Positions 1 to 12,223 of a stretch of DNA of 39,397 nt are shown one piece after another. Origin of the DNA: Chlorobaculum thiosulfatiphilum (GTDB taxonomy: Bacteria > Bacteroidota > Chlorobiia > Chlorobiales > Chlorobiaceae); NCBI RefSeq assembly GCF_006265165.1, contig NZ_VDCH01000023.1, forward strand, positions 1 to 39,397. Direction: 5' to 3'. Under the pieces are notes generated by a model that did no database searches, had not been told where the DNA came from, and saw only the letters and a list, made by a program, of their open reading frames with translations. Within the stretch, counting starts at the first letter, position 1, and each line of letters opens with the position of its first letter. The position numbers and the translations under genes were made by a program.

Positions 1-43
1 TCCACTTCGTCCGCCAAGTCCTCTGAATAGCCCTTAAAACACC

Positions 44-66
44 AAAAGGGCGCTCCCGCGCCCCTT
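44..66 (-). terminator. Intrinsic terminator after bchL
   Basis: Read on the minus strand, GGGCGC (63-58) and GCGCCC (53-48) pair across a 4-nt loop, followed directly by TTTT (47-44). It lies about 30 bases past the bchL stop and is the expected end of the bchN-bchB-bchL transcript. Confidence 0.7.
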
Positions 67-95
67 CTGTGCAATAATTCTTGTCCTGCCCGCTT

Positions 96-926
96 TTACT
101 GCCAGCCGCCGACTATGTCGAAGATTTCGCGGTCACCGATTGGTTTCGGAACCGAGGCAAGCGGTTTCTCGGAGAGAATCTGGTCGGCGATTTCGTTGTA
201 GGGGGCGAGGCACTCCGCCAGTTCCGGCTCGTTCGGGTCCATCGCGAAAAGAGTCTTGCCCGCGAATCGGCTTTTGCGGATCAGCTCATGGTACGGAACC
301 TTGGCGAGCAGACGCGTACCGACCTGCTCGGCGAACTGGTCGAGCATGTTGGTTCCACCGCCTTTGGTGTAGTCCACGCGGTTGGCCACGATACCGGCGA
401 GCTGCACCTTGTAGCGTACGCTCTTCTGCTGGATGGCCATGCAGAGTCGGTTGGCCGCGAAAATGCTGTCGAAGTCGTTGGTGGCGATGATGACCGCGTA
501 GTCGGCGTAGTTCAGCGGAGCGCTGAAGCCACCGCACACCACGTCGCCGAGCACGTCGAAAAGAATGACGTCGTACTTGTCGTACAGCCCCATCTCCTGC
601 AACAGCGTCACCGATTCGCCCACGACGTAGCCGCCGCAGCCACTGCCAGCCGGAGGCCCACCCGCTTCGAGGCCGTCGATACCGGCAAAACCGGTTTCGA
701 TAATATCTTCGGGGGTCAGCTCCTCGTGGTGGAAATCGACCTCTTCAAGCGCTTCGATGACGGTTTTCTGGAGCTTTCCGGTAATCGGAAAGGTGCTGTC
801 GTGCTTCGGATCGCAGCCGATCTGGAGCACCTTGGCCCCCTTGAGCGCCAGCGCTGCCGAAATGTTCGCGCTGGTCGTGCTCTTGCCGATCCCGCCTTTT
901 CCGTAAACGGCCAATACTAAACTCAT
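96..926 (-). CDS. bchL: Light-independent protochlorophyllide reductase, iron-sulfur ATP-binding subunit BchL
   Basis: BchL is the NifH-like reductase of dark protochlorophyllide reductase. It hydrolyses ATP and passes electrons from ferredoxin to the BchN-BchB catalytic part during bacteriochlorophyll synthesis. The 276-aa product has the deviant Walker A motif GKGGIGKST at 9-17. C97 (in SGCGG) and C131 (in VVCGGF) match the two cysteines that hold the inter-subunit [4Fe-4S] cluster in known BchL dimers. The ATG at 926 begins [12 protein letters not shown], the usual family start. It is the last gene of the cluster, 54 nt after bchB and before a terminator. A NifH identity is unlikely because bchN and bchB are adjacent. 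Confidence 0.97.
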   Translation of the reverse strand: MSLVLAVYGKGGIGKSTTSANISAALALKGAKVLQIGCDPKHDSTFPITGKLQKTVIEALEEVDFHHEELTPEDIIETGFAGIDGLEAGGPPAGSGCGGYVVGESVTLLQEMGLYDKYDVILFDVLGDVVCGGFSAPLNYADYAVIIATNDFDSIFAANRLCMAIQQKSVRYKVQLAGIVANRVDYTKGGGTNMLDQFAEQVGTRLLAKVPYHELIRKSRFAGKTLFAMDPNEPELAECLAPYNEIADQILSEKPLASVPKPIGDREIFDIVGGWQ

Positions 927-980
927 GGTATGATAGAGGTCAAATGGTTTGTTCGTTGATTTTCAAGCTCTCCGGATGTC

Positions 981-3898
<2,918 letters not shown>

Positions 3899-3996
3899 GG
3901 CAATATGACTTTAGAAGATGGTGCTGGCCGCTCCGAAGTGGCTCCGGGCGCTCAACCCTTGATAATTGAGAACTCGAAGATAAAAATAATTTTCAT

Positions 3997-4119
3997 TTAT
4001 CCGGCGCGGCTTTCCGGGCTTCGAGCAGCGCAGAGAAGCGAGGAGTCGATAAAGCAATGCACACCCCCATGTGAAATTCCATCGAAGATCGCGACCACCC
4101 GGTCCACGACGTCCGTCAT
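3997..4119 (-). CDS. Possible 40-aa small protein overlapping the upstream gene
   Basis: An ATG at 4119 overlaps the TGA of the upstream thiamine-binding-type gene as ATGA, the classic arrangement for translational coupling. The frame runs 40 codons to TAA at 3997 and begins MTDVVDRVVAIFDG. I recognise no family. It fills the space before bchN, with 98 nt between its stop and the bchN start. It could be chance, since GC-rich DNA gives many short frames; the exact overlap is the only positive sign. Confidence 0.3.
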   Translation of the reverse strand: MTDVVDRVVAIFDGISHGGVHCFIDSSLLCAARSPESRAG

Positions 4120-4439
4120 TGTCCACCACCCGCACCCGGCTTTTGCCTTGCCCTCTCGACCGAGGCCACCTTGTCGCCGAGGGAGACCGCCTTGTCGCGG
4201 CGGTCGTCAATCTTCATCACGGTATAGACCCGCGCCACCCCCGCGCCAAAGCAGTGCTCGTGCAGCTTGCGGGCGACAGCGAACAGTTCGTCGGCCGAGC
4301 CTTCGACCGTGGTGCCCATGTCGTTTAGCCTGAACGAAAGGCCGCTCTCGTCGAGCAGCCGCTCAAGCCCGGCAACCCAGGCGCTCAGCCCGCTGCCGCC
4401 AGCGCCAAGCGGAATCACCGTAATTTCAAGAAGGGCCAT
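4116..4439 (-). CDS. MTH1187/UPF0045 family thiamine-binding-type protein
   Basis: This is a 107-aa protein of the YkoF/MTH1187 ferredoxin-like fold (Thiamine_BP, PF01910). The N-terminus MALLEITVIPLG and later GTTVEGSADELFAVARKLHE are the family's typical beta strand and helix signatures. Members bind thiamine or related ligands and form tetramers; the physiological role is mostly unclear. The start is ATG 4439: an upstream in-frame extension of 27 codons reads through palindromic intergenic DNA and is not credible. It lies upstream of bchN on the same strand, possibly co-transcribed, although a role in bacteriochlorophyll synthesis is only guesswork. Confidence 0.8.
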   Translation of the reverse strand: MALLEITVIPLGAGGSGLSAWVAGLERLLDESGLSFRLNDMGTTVEGSADELFAVARKLHEHCFGAGVARVYTVMKIDDRRDKAVSLGDKVASVERARQKPGAGGGQ

Positions 4440-4457
4440 AGAGCAGCAAGGATGAGA

Positions 4458-4730
4458 TTGGGCTAAAGCCCTTAATTTATTTTGTCTTATCGATAAACCC
4501 CGGACTAAAGTCCGGGGCAATTGTTAGAAGAGAGTTTAAGAGATTTTAATTGCCGAAGTAACAACCCTGCGGACACTCAAACCTCTTCCATTCAATCGCC
4601 CCGGCGTTCCCATGCCCAAGAGGGGTTTACCCCGACGGACATTCAATCTTACATTCTTATTCTGTTGCCCCGGCTTTCAAGCCGGGGGGGAGAGGACAAA
4701 ATCCCAAAAAAAATCCAGGCTTCAGCCCAA
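4458..4730. repeat. Cluster of five REP-like palindromes
   Basis: Five inverted repeats fall in the gap between purA and the thiamine-binding-type gene: GGGCTAAAGCCC (4460-4471), CCCCGGACT/AGTCCGGGG (4498-4517), GGGG-TTTA-CCCC (4622-4633), CCCCGGCTT/AAGCCGGGG (4668-4687) and GGCTTCAGCC (4718-4727). Several share a C-rich arm with a CT-AAAG or CTT-AAG centre. The stretches around 4569-4606 and 4635-4680 also look like diverged direct repeats (CGGACA, ATTCAATC, GCCCCGGC in the same order). None has a proper T-run, so these look like REP or other dispersed intergenic elements more than plain terminators. Confidence 0.6.
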
Positions 4731-4734
4731 CCTC

Positions 4735-6632
<1,898 letters not shown>

Positions 6633-6647
6633 GCGGGAAATCCTTAT

Positions 6648-6676
6648 AAAAAAATCACGCCGCGATCGTCGCGGCG
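6648..6676 (-). terminator. Terminator-like hairpin in the engB leader
   Basis: On the minus strand CGCCGCGA (6676-6669) pairs with TCGCGGCG (6665-6658) across a 3-nt loop, then TGA and seven T residues (6654-6648). The T-run stops just before the engB Shine-Dalgarno sequence (6645-6641). The position fits a transcription attenuator in front of engB-purA, or a terminator for an upstream transcript. Confidence 0.6.
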
Positions 6677-6708
6677 CAGTGAATGGCCAAGCTAAAAAAC
6701 CCTGAAGG

Positions 6709-6727
6709 AAAAACCCAAAGGTTTGGG
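6709..6727 (-). terminator. Second terminator-like hairpin upstream of engB
   Basis: CCCAAA (6727-6722) and TTTGGG (6719-6714) pair across a 2-nt loop and are followed by five T residues (6713-6709) on the minus strand. It may end the transcript of the 82-aa ORF upstream, or act together with the hairpin at 6648-6676. Confidence 0.55.
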
Positions 6728-6809
6728 CCTGGGACTGCCCCATAGCGCCGTTACCCGAACGATTTCACTTCCCGTGCAAATGATCCCGATCTCTTTTTTT
6801 TAACAGGGC

Positions 6810-7058
6810 TTAACTGACTGACAGATAATCTTTCTCTTTCGTCGCGTCTTCAATGACCTTCAGTCCACAAAAAACCTCCGAGTCGCCCACACGTTTCGGG
6901 CCAACCGCTTTGTTCCTGAAACGCTCCCTGATCTTCATCATCAGTTCAGGATGAACCGTCACCGATGACGGATTGTTGACGGTACGAAATCCCAAAAAAA
7001 CAGCGGCCAGTATTTTTTCTATGAAATAATCACCACCAACTTCATACTTCCTTTCCAT
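6810..7058 (-). CDS. Hypothetical protein, 82 aa
   Basis: I do not recognise this protein. It begins MERKYEVGGDYFIEK and ends DYLSVS; there is no signal peptide or clear membrane segment, and it is rich in charged residues. The start is supported by AGGGAG about 5 nt upstream of ATG 7058. It is followed by terminator-like sequence before engB. Its low GC relative to purA and engB and the odd neighbourhood (an engB relic and a likely acquired ATPase nearby) hint that it may be accessory. Confidence 0.6.
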   Translation of the reverse strand: MERKYEVGGDYFIEKILAAVFLGFRTVNNPSSVTVHPELMMKIRERFRNKAVGPKRVGDSEVFCGLKVIEDATKEKDYLSVS

Positions 7059-7154
7059 TTAACTCCCTGTTTGCATTTCCTGAATATACCCTTTTCAGGC
7101 GCTAATCATCCTTACCCTGTCGGCGGCCACCGATCTTGAATGTGCTCCTGAAGT

Positions 7155-7640
7155 TCATCCGCGATGGGCCGCCTCGATTGCGGCGATGTCGATCTTTTTC
7201 ATCCCCATCATCGCGTCGAACGCGCGCTTGGCGGCGGCGGAGTCGGGATCGCTTACCGCTTTGGTCAGCGCGGTCGGCGTAATCTGCCAGGACAGACCCC
7301 ACTTGTCCTTGCACCACCCGCACACGCTCTCTTGGCCGCCATTGCCGACGATCGCGCTCCAGTAACGATCGGTTTCGGCCTGATCAGCGGTCGCGACCTG
7401 AAACGAGAACGATTCATTGTGCTTGAACTCGGGCCCGCCATTGAGCCCGATGCAGGGAATTCCCATCACCGTAAACTCGACCGTCAACACATCTCCGGTT
7501 TTGCCGGACGGATAATCTCCCGGCGCGCGAAATACCGCTCCAACGGATGAATCCGGAAAGGTCTTCGCATAAAATCGCGCCGCGTCCTCGGCATCGCCAT
7601 TGTACCAAAGGCAAATCGCCATCTTTGCTTGCGTATCCAT
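7155..7640 (-). CDS. PhnB-like VOC superfamily protein
   Basis: The 161-aa protein matches the PhnB / 3-demethylubiquinone methyltransferase-like group of the vicinal oxygen chelate fold (PF06983). Family signatures are ICLWYNGDAEDAARFYAKTF near the N-terminus, then GLNGGPEFKHNESFSF, DRYWSAI and CGWCKDKWGLSWQITP. Members are small, usually dimeric, and few have proven functions, so the substrate is unknown. The start is ATG 7640, with GGAGA about 8 nt upstream; the 28-codon in-frame extension above it has no family character. It seems to be transcribed alone or with the 82-aa ORF downstream. Confidence 0.85.
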   Translation of the reverse strand: MDTQAKMAICLWYNGDAEDAARFYAKTFPDSSVGAVFRAPGDYPSGKTGDVLTVEFTVMGIPCIGLNGGPEFKHNESFSFQVATADQAETDRYWSAIVGNGGQESVCGWCKDKWGLSWQITPTALTKAVSDPDSAAAKRAFDAMMGMKKIDIAAIEAAHRG

Positions 7641-8232
7641 ATCAGTTCTCCATTGTGATGAATGAAAACCCACTGCTCTGCTTTCCGGACAATCGTGTGA
7701 TCCTTGTAAAATATCGTGCCGCAATGATTGCAGCGAATGACAATGTCAAGCTAAACAACCAAGCGTGAAAAACCCAAACGCTGGGGTTACCGTCGATTGC
7801 GCAACCAGTTACGACGCGAAGGGCATCTGCTCGACCATAAATCCTAATGCGAGAAAACCCTGATGCTTAAGGAAAAAAAACGTCGGAAGATGGCCTCGGA
7901 AAGCCGGAATGAGCACAGGGCGATAGAGTTTATGAGCGACAACCTGTATCATGGCTGCACATTCCGTTGATCTGCCTCTTGCGTACTCACAACGAATTGA
8001 GGAGCGAAGGCTTCCCCACATTCGACCGCCGAACTAACACGATCTCCAGGCGACCGTCAGCCGGAAGCCCGCTCAAGCTCGAATAACTGCAAAAAAAGTC
8101 GGCGGTGGTGATATTCCGGGGGATTCCTGATGACGACAAGATGTGGATATTGCGTGAAATTAAACGGCAAAACTTAGAAAACTTCAAGAGAAAGTCCTAA
8201 AAAGTTGACCTTGCTGAACAGACAACAAATCA
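7641..8232. other. 592-bp gap holding an engB relic
   Basis: There is no intact gene here. The stretch 7750-7796 has AAAAACCCAAACGCTGGGG, a weak hairpin whose minus-strand reading ends in T residues; it resembles the engB leader around 6686-6727 (CAAGCTAAA, then GAAAAACCCAAA). The stretch 7845-7872 also resembles 6691-6715 (AAAACCCTGA then AAGGAAAAA). The engB-derived fragment sits at 7987-8118. The rest shows nothing I can interpret. Confidence 0.5.
7987..8118 (-). pseudogene. Decayed 5' fragment of engB
   Basis: The minus strand encodes [16 protein letters not shown] and then [11 protein letters not shown] before a TGA, closely matching the first ~44 residues of the intact EngB. By eye about 103 of 125 nucleotides (roughly 82%) agree with 6506-6630, including more than 30 identical bases at the 5' end. 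The copy has lost the ATG (CGG instead), and the P-loop is damaged: GRSNVGKSS has become RRSNVGKPS. It is a nonfunctional relic of a duplication or of recombination with a related strain. Confidence 0.85.
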
Positions 8233-11200
8233 TCACTCAAAACTCTCTTCGCGAGCACGATCACGACCGCGCTCTTTCTCAATCAAACGATTCAGCTCAG
8301 GCATTGCGTCATCAACCCAGCGTTTTACCTCTTCATCGGATTGTTCCCCAAGTTGTATCAATTTAGTCTTTCTGTGCTCCAGGATAACAGCTAAAGATCC
8401 ACCCCAGGATCGTGGGTGTAAACGGGGATAATAATCACCAAGGAAGCGCTGTTTGTCAGGAGCTGAGTCAAGCATTGACAAGAAAAGAGGAGAAAACTCC
8501 TTGCTCTCATCATCATTTTTCTTGCCGAACATGCTCAGACACTCGCCGATCAATGGATAGCGCCCATCAGGATCACGATCAGCCCATTCCTTCAGATGCT
8601 TTTCATCAATAACTTCTACAGGAGTCCCTACATCGAACAAGTCGATGTGATGACATAAAGATTCAGGCAAGAGAAATGTATCAAGGGCAATAAAAGGCTG
8701 TGTTTCAAAAAGCGCTTTTAGAACAGCGCTAATATCATGGGAAGTAACGCGATACCGTTCGAGTTGAAATCGGATAGTATTACACACTTGTTTTGCCGCG
8801 CTTTCGCCAACCTCGCCAGAAAGGCATTCCCGGATTATTGTTTTTAAGCCAAAATCACGATTTAACCCTTTCTTGCTGAAATCCGCACGAACAAAAAGAT
8901 TACGACCGACCTCAACGACAACTGCCCCTGGAACTCTTTTTTCCTTATGATCACGCCAGAAATGCATATGCAAAATATCAAGAGCTACTTCAACACCTCC
9001 AGGAAGTGCTCCAATATCTTCGAGAAGCATCGCAAGAGGCTCTTCGGGTGAATCTCCAACTGACCCATTAGCAAGACTTCTAAAAAAATAAGCCGACATA
9101 ACTCCTAATGCAATTCTTCGCCGTAACCGCTCAATCCCTTCCTTATCAACACCAGCCCTTGCCTGTAAATAAGGCAATATCGGAGTAAGTGCCGAATTAT
9201 TGATCGTTGCATCAAGTATAGATGTTACAAATTGCTTATCCCGCAATACCGATCCGTATATAAAACCACCTAAAACAGTTGCATTGCGTAAGTCAATATT
9301 AGCAGCTTCATAGTAGCCAACTAATTCACGCCACATTTCACTCAAATTTGCAGTACTTTCAGCAATGCCTTGCCCACACTCAATAGATCGTAACTGTTGA
9401 CGATCAATCAGTAGCTCAGGTAAAAAAGCTTTCCGGGTTTCAGCATTTTGAGCTAACTCCCGACCAATATCTTTTGCCATTTCTGAGGCTTTTTCCCACG
9501 AACGCATTCCGTCGTCGTCATCAGCCTCACCATCAACAATATCCCATTCACCTCCGGAAGACCCAAGAATAACAGCTCGAGCCTGATTCAAGAGATCAAC
9601 AGGCTTCAAACGATCAATGATTTGTTCAAGTTTTTTTCTAACATCTTCACGCATGCCTTTACCATCGAACCTGAGTGTAGCCTTGAATGCCATCCATCCC
9701 TCTAACCAAGGCCGGTCTGTGGCCAATGTACTTGCTGCTTTATCGAGAACATCCTGGCAAGGCTGAATAATCCATAATTCACGAACATGCCGAGCAAGAA
9801 TTTCACGCGCATCGTCGAGGTATTGTTCAAGTTCGATAGCAAGTAAAATCGCCGCCTCATACCAATCCCAAGCATCTTTGTCGATCTTAGGACTCCATCC
9901 CCAATCACGCGATCGGGCGCCAAAATCAAAACTGTTCACTGAAGAGAAATGATACGCATTCAGGTGCGCATCAAGCGCAAGAGATGCACATCGCCTGAAT
10001 CCAGGCTCATCCGATAGCCCCAGTTCTTTTATTACCTGACGACGCTGTTCCGGTGTGGCCTGAGTTCCTGACAAATAAAGTTGAAACAGTTCAGTAAATA
10101 CTGAGCGTGCGGAATTGTTATTAAAACCATCAGGTTCTGCGGCAACAAAGCGAGCCAAAAGCAACGCTGCAGGTTTGAACATATCCGCATCATATGCAAG
10201 CGCTTTGATCAAACGAAACCACTGCCATCGTCCAGAACTCTTAGGAGCAATGACAAGATCAGCATCTGCTCCATTGAGTTCTTGCTCCAACCTTGAAAGA
10301 ACTGCTTCTGGCGCTACCGGCGCAATGTTATTGATTATCTGGAGGCCATGCTCACCAAGCGTAAGCAGATTGCCCAATGGGCCATCCGGGCTTAACCACC
10401 GAGTAATTATACTTTGCGCTTCACGAGAGTCATGCAAAAAGCCCAATCTGCGAGAAACCGAGATCAGCATCCGTGGGGTTAGCGTTGCACAAAATCGATC
10501 AAAGTCCGAAGGGGGAATACGTTTAAGCGCAGATGAAGCCAACCGATTGGCGAGTACCTGTGGAAGCACGGCTCGCCAGCGACTGCGAGCTTGTACGACA
10601 ACGCGATCGTGCAACTCCGCTAATGCATCAAAGAGTGCTGATGCTTCGAGCTGCCTAAGTCGCCCTACGATAGCAAGCTCCCCTTCAGCTTCCGTGTTTT
10701 CACCATCGATTGAATAGAGAAGAGAAAGAACCTCCGCAGCACGCAGTAATTGTCGATCCTCTGTATTGCGTTGCCAGAAAATGCGCTCGAATAATTCGTC
10801 ATTATTCAAACGCCCCAATGTTTCGCATTTGCCAAGAGTCTGGGCGACAGCACGAGCTACACGGAAATTTCCATCGCTGAACTCGGCTATTGTTTTACGG
10901 TCAAGTTGCGATATATGAGAAAATAATTGACCGAGCCACTGAGCGACAAGCTCCGGATCATTCGATTGCAAACGAAAAACATCTGTTTGCTCTGGCTCAT
11001 CGCTACCAATATCGTATTCGACAGTGATGAGGCTCACTTCGCTATCATTAACCGCACAAAACTTTACAAGATCAGAGTGTGTCTTGGGATTACAGTTATC
11101 GACAATAAGGATTACTCGTTGCCCACTCTCAACAAGCTGCCTTGCCATTTCAAGAGCTGAGGGATTAATTCCTTCTTCCGAATAGTCTGTATACAAAGCG

Positions 11201-11991
11201 ATACCCGGTTCAAGCGCATCTTCGCCAACATTATCCTCGAAAAGCGCCTGAATCAAACGTGTTTTCCCCAAACCGGAAAGCCCAATGAGTCGAACACACT
11301 TTCCCGGAATTCGCAGCTCCCCACGAAGACGAGTAATTCCATCCAGTATCGGAAGTTGCTCACGTTCACGAGAACGCTCATCAATGAAACATGCTTTTTC
11401 GTTGAAAAGATAGGGCTGCTTATTTCCACTGCCACCATCAGCGATATTTTGCCATCCAGAAATCGGACGACCAACGCGAGATCGAGCCCAGGTAGCTACT
11501 CCCGGATATTCGTTAGCCCACGTAGCAATACGATCGCGATCATAGAAATCTGTATGTAACTGGTCGGCATTAGGCAAGTCATGCAGTGAATCTCGAATGG
11601 CTTGTCTGCGATCTCTTAGCGCCTTGTCCGCGACTGAACCTTGAGCACTGACCATGATATAGGAACCGGAAACGTCAGCCAGTTCTCGTATCACATTGCG
11701 AAGTTCATCTTTTGGACGCATCTCTTCACGAATAGAACTGGCAGGCATATCAGGTTTCTTTACCTGAAATCCGGTTTGTTGACGCTGGATAAAATCAGGT
11801 TTTGAAATGACGACCGGACATTCGACACGTACATCGATCCCGCCATCCGGAGCGTCTTGATTGCCCCCCGCAATTACCGCCGATATCGGACACCCCTGAC
11901 CACGAAGCTCCGCCACAGCCAATTTCTTGACCAGCTCCCGCAAGTCAGAGTCACTCAAATTTGTAATATCATTGCCGGTAATTTCAAACAT
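8233..11991 (-). CDS. Large STAND-type NTPase with N-terminal nuclease-like segment (candidate Avs-like defence protein)
   Basis: The 1252-aa protein appears to have three parts. Residues 1-180 resemble a PD-(D/E)XK nuclease: a helix with E28, the strand motif DGGIDVRVE with D49 and D53, and the strand FQVKK with Q76 and K78. Residues about 200-420 hold a P-loop NTPase with Walker A GLSGLGKT (237-244) and Walker B RVILIVDN (D298). The remaining ~830 residues are helix-rich, without clear membrane segments. Nuclease plus STAND ATPase plus a long helical sensor is the layout of Avs anti-phage proteins; that role is inferred. The start ATG 11991 has GAGG about 9 nt upstream. Sampled lines show 40-48% GC against about 65% in a neighbour, which suggests horizontal transfer. 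No partner gene is seen. A Mrr/NACHT-like restriction protein is the alternative. Confidence 0.7.
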   Translation of the reverse strand: MFEITGNDITNLSDSDLRELVKKLAVAELRGQGCPISAVIAGGNQDAPDGGIDVRVECPVVISKPDFIQRQQTGFQVKKPDMPASSIREEMRPKDELRNVIRELADVSGSYIMVSAQGSVADKALRDRRQAIRDSLHDLPNADQLHTDFYDRDRIATWANEYPGVATWARSRVGRPISGWQNIADGGSGNKQPYLFNEKACFIDERSREREQLPILDGITRLRGELRIPGKCVRLIGLSGLGKTRLIQALFEDNVGEDALEPGIALYTDYSEEGINPSALEMARQLVESGQRVILIVDNCNPKTHSDLVKFCAVNDSEVSLITVEYDIGSDEPEQTDVFRLQSNDPELVAQWLGQLFSHISQLDRKTIAEFSDGNFRVARAVAQTLGKCETLGRLNNDELFERIFWQRNTEDRQLLRAAEVLSLLYSIDGENTEAEGELAIVGRLRQLEASALFDALAELHDRVVVQARSRWRAVLPQVLANRLASSALKRIPPSDFDRFCATLTPRMLISVSRRLGFLHDSREAQSIITRWLSPDGPLGNLLTLGEHGLQIINNIAPVAPEAVLSRLEQELNGADADLVIAPKSSGRWQWFRLIKALAYDADMFKPAALLLARFVAAEPDGFNNNSARSVFTELFQLYLSGTQATPEQRRQVIKELGLSDEPGFRRCASLALDAHLNAYHFSSVNSFDFGARSRDWGWSPKIDKDAWDWYEAAILLAIELEQYLDDAREILARHVRELWIIQPCQDVLDKAASTLATDRPWLEGWMAFKATLRFDGKGMREDVRKKLEQIIDRLKPVDLLNQARAVILGSSGGEWDIVDGEADDDDGMRSWEKASEMAKDIGRELAQNAETRKAFLPELLIDRQQLRSIECGQGIAESTANLSEMWRELVGYYEAANIDLRNATVLGGFIYGSVLRDKQFVTSILDATINNSALTPILPYLQARAGVDKEGIERLRRRIALGVMSAYFFRSLANGSVGDSPEEPLAMLLEDIGALPGGVEVALDILHMHFWRDHKEKRVPGAVVVEVGRNLFVRADFSKKGLNRDFGLKTIIRECLSGEVGESAAKQVCNTIRFQLERYRVTSHDISAVLKALFETQPFIALDTFLLPESLCHHIDLFDVGTPVEVIDEKHLKEWADRDPDGRYPLIGECLSMFGKKNDDESKEFSPLFLSMLDSAPDKQRFLGDYYPRLHPRSWGGSLAVILEHRKTKLIQLGEQSDEEVKRWVDDAMPELNRLIEKERGRDRAREESFE

Positions 11992-12000
11992 ATGCCTACC

Positions 12001-12072
12001 TCAATACGTTGTTTCGGGAAATCAATACGCTCGAAAAACTTAAAGAAACTTTTCTTATTAATCCTCGAGCGT
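12001..12072. promoter_or_regulatory. Operator-like direct and inverted repeats upstream of the NTPase gene
   Basis: TCAATACG occurs at 12001-12008 and again at 12022-12029, 21 bp apart, about two helical turns. ACGCTCGA (12027-12034) and TCGAGCGT (12065-12072) form a perfect 8-bp inverted repeat around a 30-nt A+T-rich spacer. All lie within 10-81 bp of the start codon at 11991, so they could be protein-binding sites or a 5' UTR fold. The rest of the 232-bp gap (11992-12223) is A+T-rich with no gene. Confidence 0.4.
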
Positions 12073-12223
12073 TCAATGATTCGTTTGCATACGCAATTAT
12101 TTCAGATACAGAGTTGCTTCACATTTTCAGCAAAAATTATTCAGAACTGAATTTATTCGATTTTGAATATCCGTGAGCTACTTGGCAGTAACACAAACAA
12201 AGCCGCCTCTCTTCTTACGGTTA

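Noticed and set aside
7809-8021. 70-codon minus-strand frame
   Set aside because: It overlaps the engB relic in another frame and shows only engB leader-like residues; not a real gene.
8121-12223. Possible att-like direct repeats around the NTPase gene
   Set aside because: Only short A+T-rich similarities (AAAACTT-type) were found at both ends; no integrase or clear target duplication.
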